Positions 35,037 through 44,678 of a DNA stretch of 64,000 bases are shown piece by piece. Position 1 is the first letter of the stretch. Every line of letters starts with the position of its first letter. Both the position numbers and the translations under genes were made by a program. The notes beneath the pieces are model-generated. The model was not told where the DNA came from. It saw nothing but the letters and a program-made list of their open reading frames with translations, and made no database searches. The stretch spans positions 3,100,001 through 3,164,000 of the forward strand of contig CP065001.1 in the NCBI GenBank assembly GCA_016700155.1, read 5' to 3'. This stretch comes from Ignavibacteriales bacterium. GTDB taxonomy: Bacteria > Bacteroidota > Ignavibacteria > Ignavibacteriales > Ignavibacteriaceae.

Positions 35037-37577
35037 TTAAGCTTTAACTTTTTTCTTTTTCAGTTCAAGAACAACAGCAAATACTAATCCCAGCATTACC
35101 AAAGAACTTAATACCAATGCAATATTTTTTGATATGAAAAAACTCTCCGGCGCAAATTTGAATGCTACGATATGCTTACCCTTCGGCACAACAATTCCCA
35201 TAAAACCATGATTTGTTTTATAAACCTTTGTTTCGTTTCCGTCAACTAAGGCTTTCCAGCCGGGGTGATATGTGTTGCCAAAAAATAAAAAGTTGCTGCC
35301 GGTCGAGTTTACTTCAACTACAGTTTTAGCTTCACTATATTCCTTTATATTTGATGAAGCGGTACTGTCAGGTATATCTACTTTAATATCCTCTTCAACA
35401 AAGGCTAATTGTTTGGGGTCCATAGTTCCTTCTTTAAATGTATTCAACATTTCAAGCGGAGTTTTCTTTTCAATTTTATCCACGATGTAAGCCCGGGGCA
35501 GCACATTTTCATTTTTATAAACCGATGCAGTTTCACCTTCAAGTACAGACGAATAATCCGGCATCATAGAAGGTTTATCAACAACGAGATATTTTACATT
35601 CAACATTCGCCACAGTACCTGGTTCGCAGGACCGACCACATCGAGTATATCCTGGTAAGCTCTTGGTTTTATTCCCGAGTAACCATAAAAATCTTCAATT
35701 AAAAAATAAGCATGATAATTTGAGTTAGCATTAAATGCGCCGTATGACTGATCTTGCTTGAGATTAAAAATCCTGTAAGGTTCTTTATCATTCTGATTTT
35801 TAATCGCGGTAATGTATTGAGGCTCCGCAAACATATTTCTTTTATCGGGGCTGTCTGTATATTTTGCGCCGCGTGAATCGATTCTCCATAAATCAGTAAG
35901 AGTCAGAAGAATAGCTACCACGACCAGAACATCTGCGCTTAGTTTTCCTTTTAAATAAAAATATGCTGACCAGAAAAGTATTGTAAGAAAACCCATTCCA
36001 ATTAATAGATCACCTGTAAACATATCAGAAGAATATTGAGCAAATGCCTGGTGATATTGTGCCAGCCGTTGGTTGCTTGCCGAAACCGATTGAGCGTATT
36101 CGTTTACTCTTCCCGTAAACCAGCCTGCCAAAGCACTGTTTGCTAAGATTGAAATCACAAACAGGGCAAGAAAAACAAATGAAATATTTCTTACCAGCAT
36201 TAATGATTTTTCATCTTTTTCTTTTTTAAGATTAATGATCTTCATCAAACCTATTCCGGCAAGAACAGGCAGACTCATTTGAACAAGTACGAGTATCATT
36301 GAAGGGACTCTGAACTTATCAAAGAACGGAAGGTTATAGAATAAAAGATCAAACACTACAGGAAAAGTTTTTCCGAAAGAAACCAGCAGAGCAAATCCCG
36401 ACAGTATCGTCAAAAACCTGACAAGCGGATTTTTCCAATCCATAAAAACTGCAAAGAGTGAAAGGAAGAAAACCACGACTCCCATATACATAGCTACATC
36501 AACAAAACGCATCTGACCAAAATATGTATTTACTTCAACAGATTGATTGTTGGTCAGCGGACCGTTGTACGTCGAGTTTCCGAATCCATAAAATGAGGGA
36601 ACGATAAATGTTAATACTTCACCCGGAGAGAACGACCATTCTGTATGATAGTCATAATAATCTGATGAAGCTTTGTCGGTATTTTCAGAAGCCTTCTCCA
36701 ATATTCCCTGTGTACCTCTTGTTGAGTACGGGGTGTATTCATATATCTGTGTTAAGCTGTCGATTTGAATCAGTACAGCAATTGCAGCCGCACCAACAAA
36801 TATCACTGCTGATTTTACAAGGTTATTTCTCAGTTCAATATTTTTTGTTTTAAGCGAATGGAAGAAATAGTAAATGAAATAAATCGCTACTGCTAAAAGT
36901 GTATAATAAATAATCTGAACATGGAAACCCTGAACAAATATCTGCATTGTTACAATAAGCAAAAGTATATCAAGCAGTTTTATCTTTTTCTGGAACCTCA
37001 ACAGCATCAGGAACAGTAACGGGTACATACACAAAGAGATTAATTTTGTTACGTGTCCGATATACAAAAATACAATTAACCCTGTACTGAATCCTGTAGC
37101 GACCGCTGTAAACAATCCTATACTTGTTCTTCCTGAGATGTGCTTCATCAAAAAGAATGATGATATTGACATAATGATCAGATAGAATGTCCACATTGCA
37201 TAGTCAACTGAAAAGAAACTTGTAAACGCGCTTCTTAAGGAATAGTTAACCATATAGATGAGATTGAACCATGTTTTTTCAGTACCTGTTGCGTAAGCCG
37301 GAATTCCGCAGAAGATATACGGATTCCAGAGAGAGAATCCTTCCCTATCCTGGTTAACGTATGACTTTGAACTTTCCATATTTATTATATCGCCTGACTG
37401 GAAAGTCTTTTCCCCGAAGTATAGCGGATTAAGAAAGATCAGGTACAAAACAATGAGCAGAAGAATTACTATCCATACGTGGTGTTTTGAGGGAATGAAC
37501 TCATCAAGATTAAACTTTGAGAATAAAGTATCCTGCTGGGATTTTGTTTCTTTAAGTATCTTTTTTGCTTTCGACAT
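35037..37577 (-). CDS. YfhO-family polytopic membrane protein
   Basis: 846 residues with about 12 transmembrane segments, starting near residue 34 (VWIVILLLIVLYLIFLNPLYFG) and ending with FFISKNIALVLSSLVMLGLVFAVVL, and a soluble periplasmic region around 620-800 (EPYRIFNLKQDQSYGA, NVLPRAYIV, FFGNTYHPGWKALVDG). The layout is the bacterial membrane protein YfhO family, GT-C-like proteins used in glycosylation of lipoteichoic acid in Bacillus (known there). Here a transfer of sugar to a lipid or glycan is inferred from the cluster. Its stop lies immediately before the flippase frame. Confidence 0.82.
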   Translation of the reverse strand: MSKAKKILKETKSQQDTLFSKFNLDEFIPSKHHVWIVILLLIVLYLIFLNPLYFGEKTFQSGDIINMESSKSYVNQDREGFSLWNPYIFCGIPAYATGTEKTWFNLIYMVNYSLRSAFTSFFSVDYAMWTFYLIIMSISSFFLMKHISGRTSIGLFTAVATGFSTGLIVFLYIGHVTKLISLCMYPLLFLMLLRFQKKIKLLDILLLIVTMQIFVQGFHVQIIYYTLLAVAIYFIYYFFHSLKTKNIELRNNLVKSAVIFVGAAAIAVLIQIDSLTQIYEYTPYSTRGTQGILEKASENTDKASSDYYDYHTEWSFSPGEVLTFIVPSFYGFGNSTYNGPLTNNQSVEVNTYFGQMRFVDVAMYMGVVVFFLSLFAVFMDWKNPLVRFLTILSGFALLVSFGKTFPVVFDLLFYNLPFFDKFRVPSMILVLVQMSLPVLAGIGLMKIINLKKEKDEKSLMLVRNISFVFLALFVISILANSALAGWFTGRVNEYAQSVSASNQRLAQYHQAFAQYSSDMFTGDLLIGMGFLTILFWSAYFYLKGKLSADVLVVVAILLTLTDLWRIDSRGAKYTDSPDKRNMFAEPQYITAIKNQNDKEPYRIFNLKQDQSYGAFNANSNYHAYFLIEDFYGYSGIKPRAYQDILDVVGPANQVLWRMLNVKYLVVDKPSMMPDYSSVLEGETASVYKNENVLPRAYIVDKIEKKTPLEMLNTFKEGTMDPKQLAFVEEDIKVDIPDSTASSNIKEYSEAKTVVEVNSTGSNFLFFGNTYHPGWKALVDGNETKVYKTNHGFMGIVVPKGKHIVAFKFAPESFFISKNIALVLSSLVMLGLVFAVVLELKKKKVKA

Positions 37578-37587
37578 TTTTATTCCG

Positions 37588-38403
37588 TTATATTTTTTTT
37601 TCTGCGATGAATGTTAATCCGGTACCTGTTTTATTCGTCCCCTTAAAATCGATGTACATAAACAAAAGTGTAAATGGAAACGTCAGCACAAAATACACAG
37701 GAAGCAGTATCAATAACAGTTTAGAAATATTTACCATAAGAATCGGGTATTTAATTCCAAGTCTCCATGCTAAGGTACCCCAGAATCCATATGTGTAAAA
37801 CGACTTTTTAGTGTTAAATCCGAACGGATGAAGTTTCTTTTCAAGTTCTTCAATTGAATAGCCGTTACGTGCATGCTCGCCGACAAAACTTTCATCGTGT
37901 TCATCGTGAACATCACTGCCGCCGTAAATTGATGGAGTGTTGATTAAAAGAATTCCCCCCGGTTTTAGAGCACGATGAAAATTCTCAAAGACTTTTACAT
38001 CTTCAACAATGTGTTCCATTACATCAACACTAATGATAAGATCAAATTTTTGTTCATGATCTATCGCGGTTAAATCTTCAACTCCGAATGCAACCTCTTC
38101 TCTGTCGATCTTTTTATAAAACTTTGAAATGTCTTTTATCCAGTCCTCTTTAACATCAACAGCATAAATGCTGCAAGGCTTAAGATTGTTCACCATAAAA
38201 TAAACATACTGGCTGTAGCCTGTTCCTGCATCATAAATATTTATGCTCTTATCTTTAAAGTGACTGCGGATATTTCTTAACTCTCTTCTAACGTACCATG
38301 AACGAAGGAACATGATATCGAGAATTTTAAAAAATAAAATTCTGAATGCCGGAGTAATTTTTATTAATGTTGCGAATATATTTTTTACGGGGTCGTAATG
38401 CAT
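37588..38403 (-). CDS. Class I SAM-dependent methyltransferase with membrane tail
   Basis: 271 residues. IYDAGTGYSQYVYFM near residue 55 (motif I), VKEDWIKDIS, FDLIISVDVMEHIVEDVKVF (motif IV) and LKPGGILLINTPSIYGG (motif V) are clear. Residues 215-255 are hydrophobic (NISKLLLILLPVYFVLTFPFTLLFMYIDF), indicating a membrane-associated enzyme. It lies 10 bp ahead of the YfhO gene and behind a hairpin that separates it from the GT4 gene. Likely modifies a glycan or lipid at the membrane. Confidence 0.78.
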   Translation of the reverse strand: MHYDPVKNIFATLIKITPAFRILFFKILDIMFLRSWYVRRELRNIRSHFKDKSINIYDAGTGYSQYVYFMVNNLKPCSIYAVDVKEDWIKDISKFYKKIDREEVAFGVEDLTAIDHEQKFDLIISVDVMEHIVEDVKVFENFHRALKPGGILLINTPSIYGGSDVHDEHDESFVGEHARNGYSIEELEKKLHPFGFNTKKSFYTYGFWGTLAWRLGIKYPILMVNISKLLLILLPVYFVLTFPFTLLFMYIDFKGTNKTGTGLTFIAEKKI

Positions 38404-38418
38404 GGTTAATTATTATTA

Positions 38419-38451
38419 AGAGATGACATCTTTTAAAAAGATGTCATCTCT
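38419..38451. repeat. Hairpin between GT4 and methyltransferase genes
   Basis: AGAGATGACATCTT at 38419-38432 pairs perfectly with AAGATGTCATCTCT at 38438-38451. It fills half of the 66-bp gap. No long T-run follows, so it may reduce read-through or protect RNA ends rather than stop transcription completely. Confidence 0.65.
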
Positions 38452-38469
38452 GCATTTACAATAGACTTA

Positions 38470-39588
38470 TTAATTTATCAATTCAAACATTCCCTTAACA
38501 AAATTTTTCCAGGAATATTTTTCTTTAAGCGAATTCATATTTGAAGAAAATTCGTTTTCTTTTTCTTCTTTATAAAACCTGATGATTGCGTCTGCAAGTT
38601 TTTCAGGATTCTCCTTTTCAACCACAAATCCTGTTTTACCATCTTCAATCACTTCACCGATACCGCCGACATTTGCCGCGATTACAGGCATAGCAAAGTT
38701 AACAGCAACCTGTACTATTCCGCTCTGTGTAGCTGATTTATACGGAAGTACAACAGCATCCGATGCGGAAAAATAATACTTAACATCCGAAGTAAGAATA
38801 AAATCTTTTTTTAGAAGTATAGAATTTTCAAGTTGATGTTTTGAGATAAGGTTTAAATACTTTTCTTCGGATTCATAAAACTCACCGGCAACAATAAGTC
38901 TTATATCCATTTTTTTTCTGACAATTGAAAAAGCTTCAATTAAAATATCAAGTCCTTTATAGTCGCGTATGAATCCGAAAAACAGGAGTATTTTTTCATC
39001 ATCAAGTTTTAGAAATTCTTTTGCTTCCTGCTTATTTACCTTGTCGCCAAACAATGAAAACACCGGAAGAGGTAATAGTTTGTAAACAGGTTTTTCGATA
39101 AACAGGTGAAGATCTTTTGTAACCTGGTCTGATAAAGGTATGAAGTAATCGATACTCTTTAGAAAATATTTTGAAAGAAGTTTGTCACCCAGACGTTTTT
39201 CATGTGGAATAATATTGTGACAAACAGCAATCATCTTTGCTGATGATTTATTTTTAATTTTTTTTGCAATCCATCCGTAACAAGGCGCAAAAAAAGGAAG
39301 CCAGTGTTTGAAGATTACAAGTTCAGGTTTGAATTCTAATATATGTTCTGCCGTTTTTGACCAGTTGAAAGGATTAATTGAATCCAGTATTACTTCAGAT
39401 GGAATTTTATCTATTGTCTCTGTTGATTCAGTCTGTGACTTGCCGGGAAATAAAAATTTCGGGTACTGACGTTTGAATGTAATTAATTTTACTTCATGCC
39501 CGATTGAAAGTTCTTTGTAAAGAAGTCCCGCGGAATGTGCAATTCCGCCACGTAAAGGATAGGCTGCTGATATAATTACAATCTTCAT
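38470..39588 (-). CDS. Glycosyltransferase family 4
   Basis: 372 residues, GT-B fold. The N-terminal domain starts IVIISAAYPLRGGIAHSAGLL. The donor domain has LLFFGFIRDYKGLDILIEAF, YYFSASDAVVLPYKSATQSGI and FAMPVIAANVGGIGEVIEDGKTG, with the usual GT4 EX7E equivalent in the SATQSGIVQVAVN region. It acts in the cytoplasm on lipid-linked intermediates in the surface glycan pathway. The gene lies 87 bp behind the GT2 gene on the same strand, with no clear terminator between them. Confidence 0.88.
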   Translation of the reverse strand: MKIVIISAAYPLRGGIAHSAGLLYKELSIGHEVKLITFKRQYPKFLFPGKSQTESTETIDKIPSEVILDSINPFNWSKTAEHILEFKPELVIFKHWLPFFAPCYGWIAKKIKNKSSAKMIAVCHNIIPHEKRLGDKLLSKYFLKSIDYFIPLSDQVTKDLHLFIEKPVYKLLPLPVFSLFGDKVNKQEAKEFLKLDDEKILLFFGFIRDYKGLDILIEAFSIVRKKMDIRLIVAGEFYESEEKYLNLISKHQLENSILLKKDFILTSDVKYYFSASDAVVLPYKSATQSGIVQVAVNFAMPVIAANVGGIGEVIEDGKTGFVVEKENPEKLADAIIRFYKEEKENEFSSNMNSLKEKYSWKNFVKGMFELIN

Positions 39589-39675
39589 CTGGACTCCTGA
39601 AAAATCATAATATCAGCCAACAAGGAAAAGAAAATTTTCTGAACAAAAATTTAATTGATATGACATAAGGGAAAA

Positions 39676-40785
39676 TTATCCCTTATCCTTTATGACATAT
39701 TCTTTATCATCCATAAAATTATGGACCATCATTTCCCCTAATAACCCGACGGAAAAGAATTGCATTCCAACTATTATTAAAAGCATTCCTAAGAACAACA
39801 TCGGTCTGTTACTCAAATATTTTCCCATTATCCATTCGTAGGTAAGATATCCGTTAATAAGTAAGCCGGCTAATACACTCAATGCTCCTAAAAATCCGAA
39901 CAGGTGCATCGGTCTTTTGATATAGCGGGTTGTGAACATCACGGTGATCAAATCAACAAATCCTTTAAAGAATCTTGATATACCGAATTTTGTTTTTCCA
40001 TATCTTCTCGGATGATGCGTTACAGGAATTTCAGTAACTGAAAAGCCAGCCCAATCCGCAAGCACTGGCATATAGCGGTGAAGCTCTCCATAAACCTTTA
40101 TGTTTTCAGTCACTTCTTTTCTGTATGCTTTTAAACCGCAATTAAAATCATGCAGTTTAATACCGCTCATTAAGCGAGTAACAAAGTTGAAAAATTTTGA
40201 TGAATATTTTTTTATGAATGGATCGTGTCGTTTTTTCTTCCAGCCGGAAACAAGATCAAATCCGCTATCCAATTTTTTTAATAGGGCAGGAATTTCATTT
40301 GGGTCATCCTGGAGGTCTGCATCCATTGTTATTACTACATCACCTGTTACATTCTTAAAACCGACATTTAGAGCAGCAGATTTTCCGTAATTCTTTTTAA
40401 AGCTTACAAATTTAAATCGCCTGTCAATCCTGGCAATCTCTTTAATTATTTGAAGCGAATTATCTGTACTTCCGTCATCAACAAAAACAACTTCCCAGGA
40501 AATCTCTATCTGCCGCAGCGCTTTTTTTATTTCATTCACTAATGGATTAAGTGATTCCTGTTCATTTAAAAGAGGAACCAGTACAGACAATTTCTTGAAA
40601 GATGTTTTTTCTTTTACTATCTGTTGCTGATTCTGCCTGTTGTAAGGATGTCTTCTTCGTCTGTTGTAGTGGCTCTTCCTGTGATATCCCTGTCCGCCCT
40701 GTTCTTTATTTTCAGATTTATTTATTGAACCGGTATTTTCATTCTCTCGGTAATTCTGATTCTCGTTTGAATTTTTTTCGTCCAA
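39676..40785 (-). CDS. Glycosyltransferase family 2 (ArnC/DPM-like) with disordered N-terminus
   Basis: 369 residues. After an unusual low-complexity N-terminal tail (about 1-62, rich in Asn, Gln and Arg, including HRKSHYNRRRRHPYNRQ) the GT2 domain begins at KKLSVLVPLLNEQESL and holds VFVDDGSTDNSL, DADLQDDPNEIP and DFNCGLKAYRKEV. Two C-terminal membrane helices (LFGFLGALSVLAGLLINGYL and MLFLGMLLIIVGMQFFSVGL) match the polyprenyl-phosphate glycosyltransferase layout. It probably charges polyprenyl phosphate with a sugar. The start codon is TTG, with GGAA 6 nt ahead. Confidence 0.88.
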   Translation of the reverse strand: MDEKNSNENQNYRENENTGSINKSENKEQGGQGYHRKSHYNRRRRHPYNRQNQQQIVKEKTSFKKLSVLVPLLNEQESLNPLVNEIKKALRQIEISWEVVFVDDGSTDNSLQIIKEIARIDRRFKFVSFKKNYGKSAALNVGFKNVTGDVVITMDADLQDDPNEIPALLKKLDSGFDLVSGWKKKRHDPFIKKYSSKFFNFVTRLMSGIKLHDFNCGLKAYRKEVTENIKVYGELHRYMPVLADWAGFSVTEIPVTHHPRRYGKTKFGISRFFKGFVDLITVMFTTRYIKRPMHLFGFLGALSVLAGLLINGYLTYEWIMGKYLSNRPMLFLGMLLIIVGMQFFSVGLLGEMMVHNFMDDKEYVIKDKG

Positions 40786-40921
40786 AATCGTTCCGTTTTG
40801 TAAATAAAATGATGCTAAAATTAACTGAATAAATGCTTAAAAACAATTTAAAGGATTTGAGCCTGCAAGTATGTCATTAGTGATCTTAGCACTTCAGCTG
40901 ATCTTAATATTTATTTATGAC

Positions 40922-40963
40922 CTTAATCAATCTTGACAAAAGAGTACAGATTGATTAAGTTTG
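40922..40963 (+). promoter_or_regulatory. suf promoter with overlapping perfect 12-bp palindrome
   Basis: CTTAATCAATCT (40922-40933) and AGATTGATTAAG (40948-40959) form a perfect inverted repeat with a 14-bp spacer. The promoter elements TTG (40933-40935) and TAAGTTTG (40956-40963, matches TANNTTTG) are 20 nt apart and overlap both arms. A regulator bound here would block RNA polymerase; the Rrf2 protein encoded at the end of the operon is the obvious candidate. Confidence 0.72.
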
Positions 40964-41002
40964 AATCAGAAAATCGAAAAAAAATGAGGATTAAGGAGTA
41001 AA

Positions 41003-42451
41003 ATGAGTTCAACCGAAGTAACGAAGATTGAACAATTAGCAAATACAGAATATAAGTATGGATTTGTAACCGATATTGAGTCCGAATCACTCCCTAATGG
41101 ATTAAATGAGGATATAATCAGGCAACTTTCAGCTATTAAGCAAGAGCCAGAATTTTTGCTTGAGTGGAGATTGAAAGCATATCGTCACTGGCTATCTATG
41201 GAAGAACCGCATTGGGCGAATGTAAATTATCCGCCGGTTAATTATCAGGATATTTCATACTACTCAGCGCCAAAGAAAAAACCTGTGCTTAATTCACTTG
41301 ATGAAGTTGATCCTGAATTAATTTCTACATTTGAAAAACTCGGTATTTCTCTCGATGAACAAAAAAGATTATCAGGTGTTGCTGTTGATGCTGTATTTGA
41401 CAGCGTTTCTGTTGCAACAACATTTAAGGAAAAACTGCATGAACTTGGAATAATTTTCTGCTCATTCTCTGAAGCAGTTCTGAATCATCCGGATCTTGTA
41501 AAACAATATCTGGGAAGTGTTGTTCCATCGACCGATAATTTTTATGCGGCACTAAATTCAGCGGTGTTCAGCGATGGTTCATTTGTTTATATACCTAAAG
41601 GTGTTCGCTGCCCCATGGAACTTTCAACATATTTCAGAATTAATGCGGCTAATACAGGACAGTTTGAACGCACACTTATCATTGCAGATGAAGGTGCTTA
41701 CGTAAGTTATCTTGAAGGTTGTACAGCTCCAATGCGTGATGAAAATCAGTTACACGCCGCAGTTGTTGAACTTGTTGCGCTTGATAATGCACAAATAAAA
41801 TATTCGACAGTCCAAAACTGGTACGCTGGAGATAAAGAAGGTAAAGGCGGCATCTATAATTTTGTTACAAAACGAGGTGCCTGCCGTGGAGTTAATTCAA
41901 AAATTTCATGGACACAGGTTGAAACAGGTTCAGCAATAACCTGGAAATATCCAAGCTGTATTCTTCAGGGAGATAATTCTATCGGTGAGTTTTATTCAGT
42001 TGCAGTAACAAACAATATGCAGCAGGCTGATACCGGAACTAAAATGATTCACCTCGGCAAAAACACCAAGAGTACAATTATATCAAAAGGAATTTCTGCT
42101 GGAAAGAGTAATAATAGTTATCGCGGTTTAGTTCGCATTGCAAAGAACGCAGAGAACGCCCGAAATTTTTCACAATGCGACTCTTTGTTACTTGGAGATA
42201 AATGCGGCGCACATACTTTCCCTTATCTTGAAGTAAATAATTCAACCGCACAAATAGAACACGAAGCAACAACTTCAAAAATTGGTGAGGACCAGATATT
42301 TTATCTTAACCAACGAGGAATATCAACTGAAGATGCTATCGGACTAATTGTTAACGGTTACTGCAAAGAAGTATTCAAAGAACTGCCGATGGAATTTGCA
42401 GTTGAAGCACAGAAATTATTAAGTGTAAGTCTTGAAGGAAGTGTAGGATAA
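41003..42451 (+). CDS. sufB: Fe-S cluster scaffold SufB
   Basis: 482 residues, the scaffold subunit of the SufBC2D complex. Family signatures are NFYAALNSAVFSDGSFVYIP, CPMELSTYFRINAANTGQFE, QCDSLLLGDKCGAHTFPYLE (with the conserved cysteine near 405) and the C-terminal LNQRGISTEDAIGLIVNGYC. A TAAGGAG Shine-Dalgarno stands before the ATG at 41003. First gene of the suf operon, behind a palindrome-bearing promoter. A REP-like element occupies the 106-bp gap before sufC. Confidence 0.97.
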   Translation: MSSTEVTKIEQLANTEYKYGFVTDIESESLPNGLNEDIIRQLSAIKQEPEFLLEWRLKAYRHWLSMEEPHWANVNYPPVNYQDISYYSAPKKKPVLNSLDEVDPELISTFEKLGISLDEQKRLSGVAVDAVFDSVSVATTFKEKLHELGIIFCSFSEAVLNHPDLVKQYLGSVVPSTDNFYAALNSAVFSDGSFVYIPKGVRCPMELSTYFRINAANTGQFERTLIIADEGAYVSYLEGCTAPMRDENQLHAAVVELVALDNAQIKYSTVQNWYAGDKEGKGGIYNFVTKRGACRGVNSKISWTQVETGSAITWKYPSCILQGDNSIGEFYSVAVTNNMQQADTGTKMIHLGKNTKSTIISKGISAGKSNNSYRGLVRIAKNAENARNFSQCDSLLLGDKCGAHTFPYLEVNNSTAQIEHEATTSKIGEDQIFYLNQRGISTEDAIGLIVNGYCKEVFKELPMEFAVEAQKLLSVSLEGSVG

Positions 42452-42457
42452 TCTATT

Positions 42458-42533
42458 CGGTCATTCCGAATTTATTTCGGAATCTCTATTAAAATAATTA
42501 TGAAGAAGCTGAAACAAGTTCAGCTTGACAATT
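42458..42533 (+). repeat. REP-like palindromic element in the sufB-sufC gap
   Basis: Two hairpins: ATTCCGAA/TTCGGAAT (42463-42483) and AAGCTGAA/TTCAGCTT (42506-42526), ending in TTGACAATTT. A relative of the element at 46820-46899. Confidence 0.75.
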
Positions 42534-42557
42534 TTTGAAAATAAAAAGGAAATCCAA

Positions 42558-43322
42558 ATGCTCGAAATAAAAAACCTTCACGCAAACATTGAAGGAAAAG
42601 AAATATTAAAAGGTATCAATTTAAAAGTTAGTTCCGGTGAAGTGCACGCTATTATGGGACCCAACGGTTCAGGTAAAAGTACACTTGCGCAGGTGCTTGC
42701 AGGAAGAGAAGAATATGAAGTAACCGAAGGTGAAGTCATCTTCAACGGAAAAAATATTCTTGAACTTTCTCCTGAAGACAGGGCGCGCGAGGGAATGTTC
42801 CTTGCGTTTCAATACCCTATTGAAATTCCCGGTGTAAGCAATACTAATCTTTTAAAAACTGCATTGAATGAAATAAGAAAATACCGTGGTGAAGAAGAAC
42901 TTGACGCGATGGAATTTCTTTCGCTTATAAAAGAAAAAATGAAGTTGGTTGAACTTGACCAGAAATTATTAAGCAGAGCAGTTAATGAAGGATTTTCAGG
43001 CGGTGAAAAAAAACGCAACGAAATTTTTCAGATGGCTGTGCTTGAACCAAAATTAAGTATTCTGGATGAAACTGATTCAGGACTTGATATAGACGCTTTA
43101 CGCATAGTTGCTAACGGTGTTAATAAATTAAAACGAAATGATAACGCCACAATTGTCGTCACACATTACCAGAGATTGCTCAACTATATCATCCCGGATT
43201 TTGTACACGTACTTTACCAGGGAAAGATCGTTAAATCAGGCGGTAAAGAGTTAGCTCTTGAGCTTGAAGAAAAAGGTTACGACTGGGTAAAAGTACAGTC
43301 CAATGAATTAGTTGAAAATTAA
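42558..43322 (+). CDS. sufC: Fe-S assembly ATPase SufC
   Basis: 254 residues, the ABC-type ATPase of SufBC2D. Walker A is GPNGSGKST near residue 36, the signature FSGGEKKRNEIFQM near 145, and the Walker B region LSILDETDSGLDIDAL. The ATG at 42558 is chosen over an upstream TTG in frame because MLEIKNLHAN is the family start and AAGGAAA lies just ahead. The 35-bp junction to sufD continues the operon. Confidence 0.97.
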   Translation: MLEIKNLHANIEGKEILKGINLKVSSGEVHAIMGPNGSGKSTLAQVLAGREEYEVTEGEVIFNGKNILELSPEDRAREGMFLAFQYPIEIPGVSNTNLLKTALNEIRKYRGEEELDAMEFLSLIKEKMKLVELDQKLLSRAVNEGFSGGEKKRNEIFQMAVLEPKLSILDETDSGLDIDALRIVANGVNKLKRNDNATIVVTHYQRLLNYIIPDFVHVLYQGKIVKSGGKELALELEEKGYDWVKVQSNELVEN

Positions 43323-43356
43323 TTTTCACAGAATAAGAAACCGGAGAAATTATTTA

Positions 43357-44673
43357 ATGAGTCAGATAACTGAATTTAAAGATTGGTTCATATCAAACTT
43401 TGCTGAACTCGAAAAAAGCTTAAATGGAGAGAAAGAACATTTTATTCATCAGCTTAGAAAAGAAGCGATTGATAATTTTTCAAAATTAAATTTTCCTAAC
43501 ACAAAAGATGAAGAGTGGAAGTACACTAACATATCGCCTTTACTGAATCATAAATTCATATCTGCTAAGAGAGAAGCGGCAGAAATAAAAATAGATATTT
43601 CAAAATTTTTATTCAGCAAAGACGAACATAGCATTATAACTTTTATAAACGGTATTTATTCAAAGAAGAATTCCAAAATAAAAGATCTGCCTTGCGGCGT
43701 AGTTGTTGAAAGTTTATCATCGGTTGAAAAATCAAACCCTGAATTGGTGAAAAAGTATTTTGGAAAATTTGCAACAACCAACGACAATATATTTACAGCA
43801 CTGGGAACCGCTTTTGTAAACGATGGTGTTTTCATTCACATACCTGATAACAAGGTGATTGAAGACATTATTCATATTCTTTATATAACCGATGCAAATG
43901 ATGACAGCATTGTTGTTCAACCAAGAAACCTGATTATCGCAGGTAAAAATTCACAGGCAACTATAATTGAACATTATCTTTCACTCTCGGATTCGACATA
44001 TTTTACAAACTCAATTACAGAAGTTATTGTTGATGAAAATGCTTTCATCGATCATATAAAACTCCAGGAAGAAAGTCAAAATGCTTTTCATATTTCAAGG
44101 ATGGAAGTTGATCTTGAACGCAGCAGCAATTTTACTTCACATGCGATTTCGTTTGGCGCACAGTTATCCAGGAATGACATCAACGCGAGATTTAATGATG
44201 AAGGCGGTGAATGTACTTTGAATGGATTATTCCTGACTGAAGACAAACAGCTTTGTGACACTCATACATTGATAGACCATGCTAAACCGCATTGCAACAG
44301 TCACGAACATTATAAAGGAATTCTGAACGACAAATCACGCGGAGTCTTTAACGGAAAAGTGCTCGTAAGAAAAGATGCACAGAAGACAAATGCGTTCCAG
44401 CAGAACAATAATATCATTCTCACAAAGGATGCATTAGTAAACACAAAACCACAGCTTGAAATTTTCGCTGATGATGTTAAATGCTCACACGGCGCAACCG
44501 TTGGTCAGCTTGATGCGGATGCAATGTTCTATCTTAAGTCTCGTGGAATTGGCGACGATGCAGGGAAAGCAATTTTAATTCATGCGTTTGCAAGTGATGT
44601 GGTTCAATCAATTAAGATTGAAGCTATAAGAAACTATCTTGAAGAAATTCTTACAAAAAAGTTTAATCAATAA
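43357..44673 (+). CDS. sufD: Fe-S assembly protein SufD
   Basis: 438 residues, paralogue of SufB in the scaffold complex. NTKDEEWKYTNISPLL is the typical N-terminal motif; the C-terminal core reads FNGKVLVRKDAQKTNAFQQN, DDVKCSHGATVGQLDADAMF and YLKSRGIGDDAGKAILIHAF with the conserved histidine in CSHGA. The ATG at 43357 (MSQITEFKDWF) has GGAG upstream and replaces an in-frame start 45 bp earlier that would run into sufC. Confidence 0.96.
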   Translation: MSQITEFKDWFISNFAELEKSLNGEKEHFIHQLRKEAIDNFSKLNFPNTKDEEWKYTNISPLLNHKFISAKREAAEIKIDISKFLFSKDEHSIITFINGIYSKKNSKIKDLPCGVVVESLSSVEKSNPELVKKYFGKFATTNDNIFTALGTAFVNDGVFIHIPDNKVIEDIIHILYITDANDDSIVVQPRNLIIAGKNSQATIIEHYLSLSDSTYFTNSITEVIVDENAFIDHIKLQEESQNAFHISRMEVDLERSSNFTSHAISFGAQLSRNDINARFNDEGGECTLNGLFLTEDKQLCDTHTLIDHAKPHCNSHEHYKGILNDKSRGVFNGKVLVRKDAQKTNAFQQNNNIILTKDALVNTKPQLEIFADDVKCSHGATVGQLDADAMFYLKSRGIGDDAGKAILIHAFASDVVQSIKIEAIRNYLEEILTKKFNQ

Positions 44674-44678
44674 TCTTT

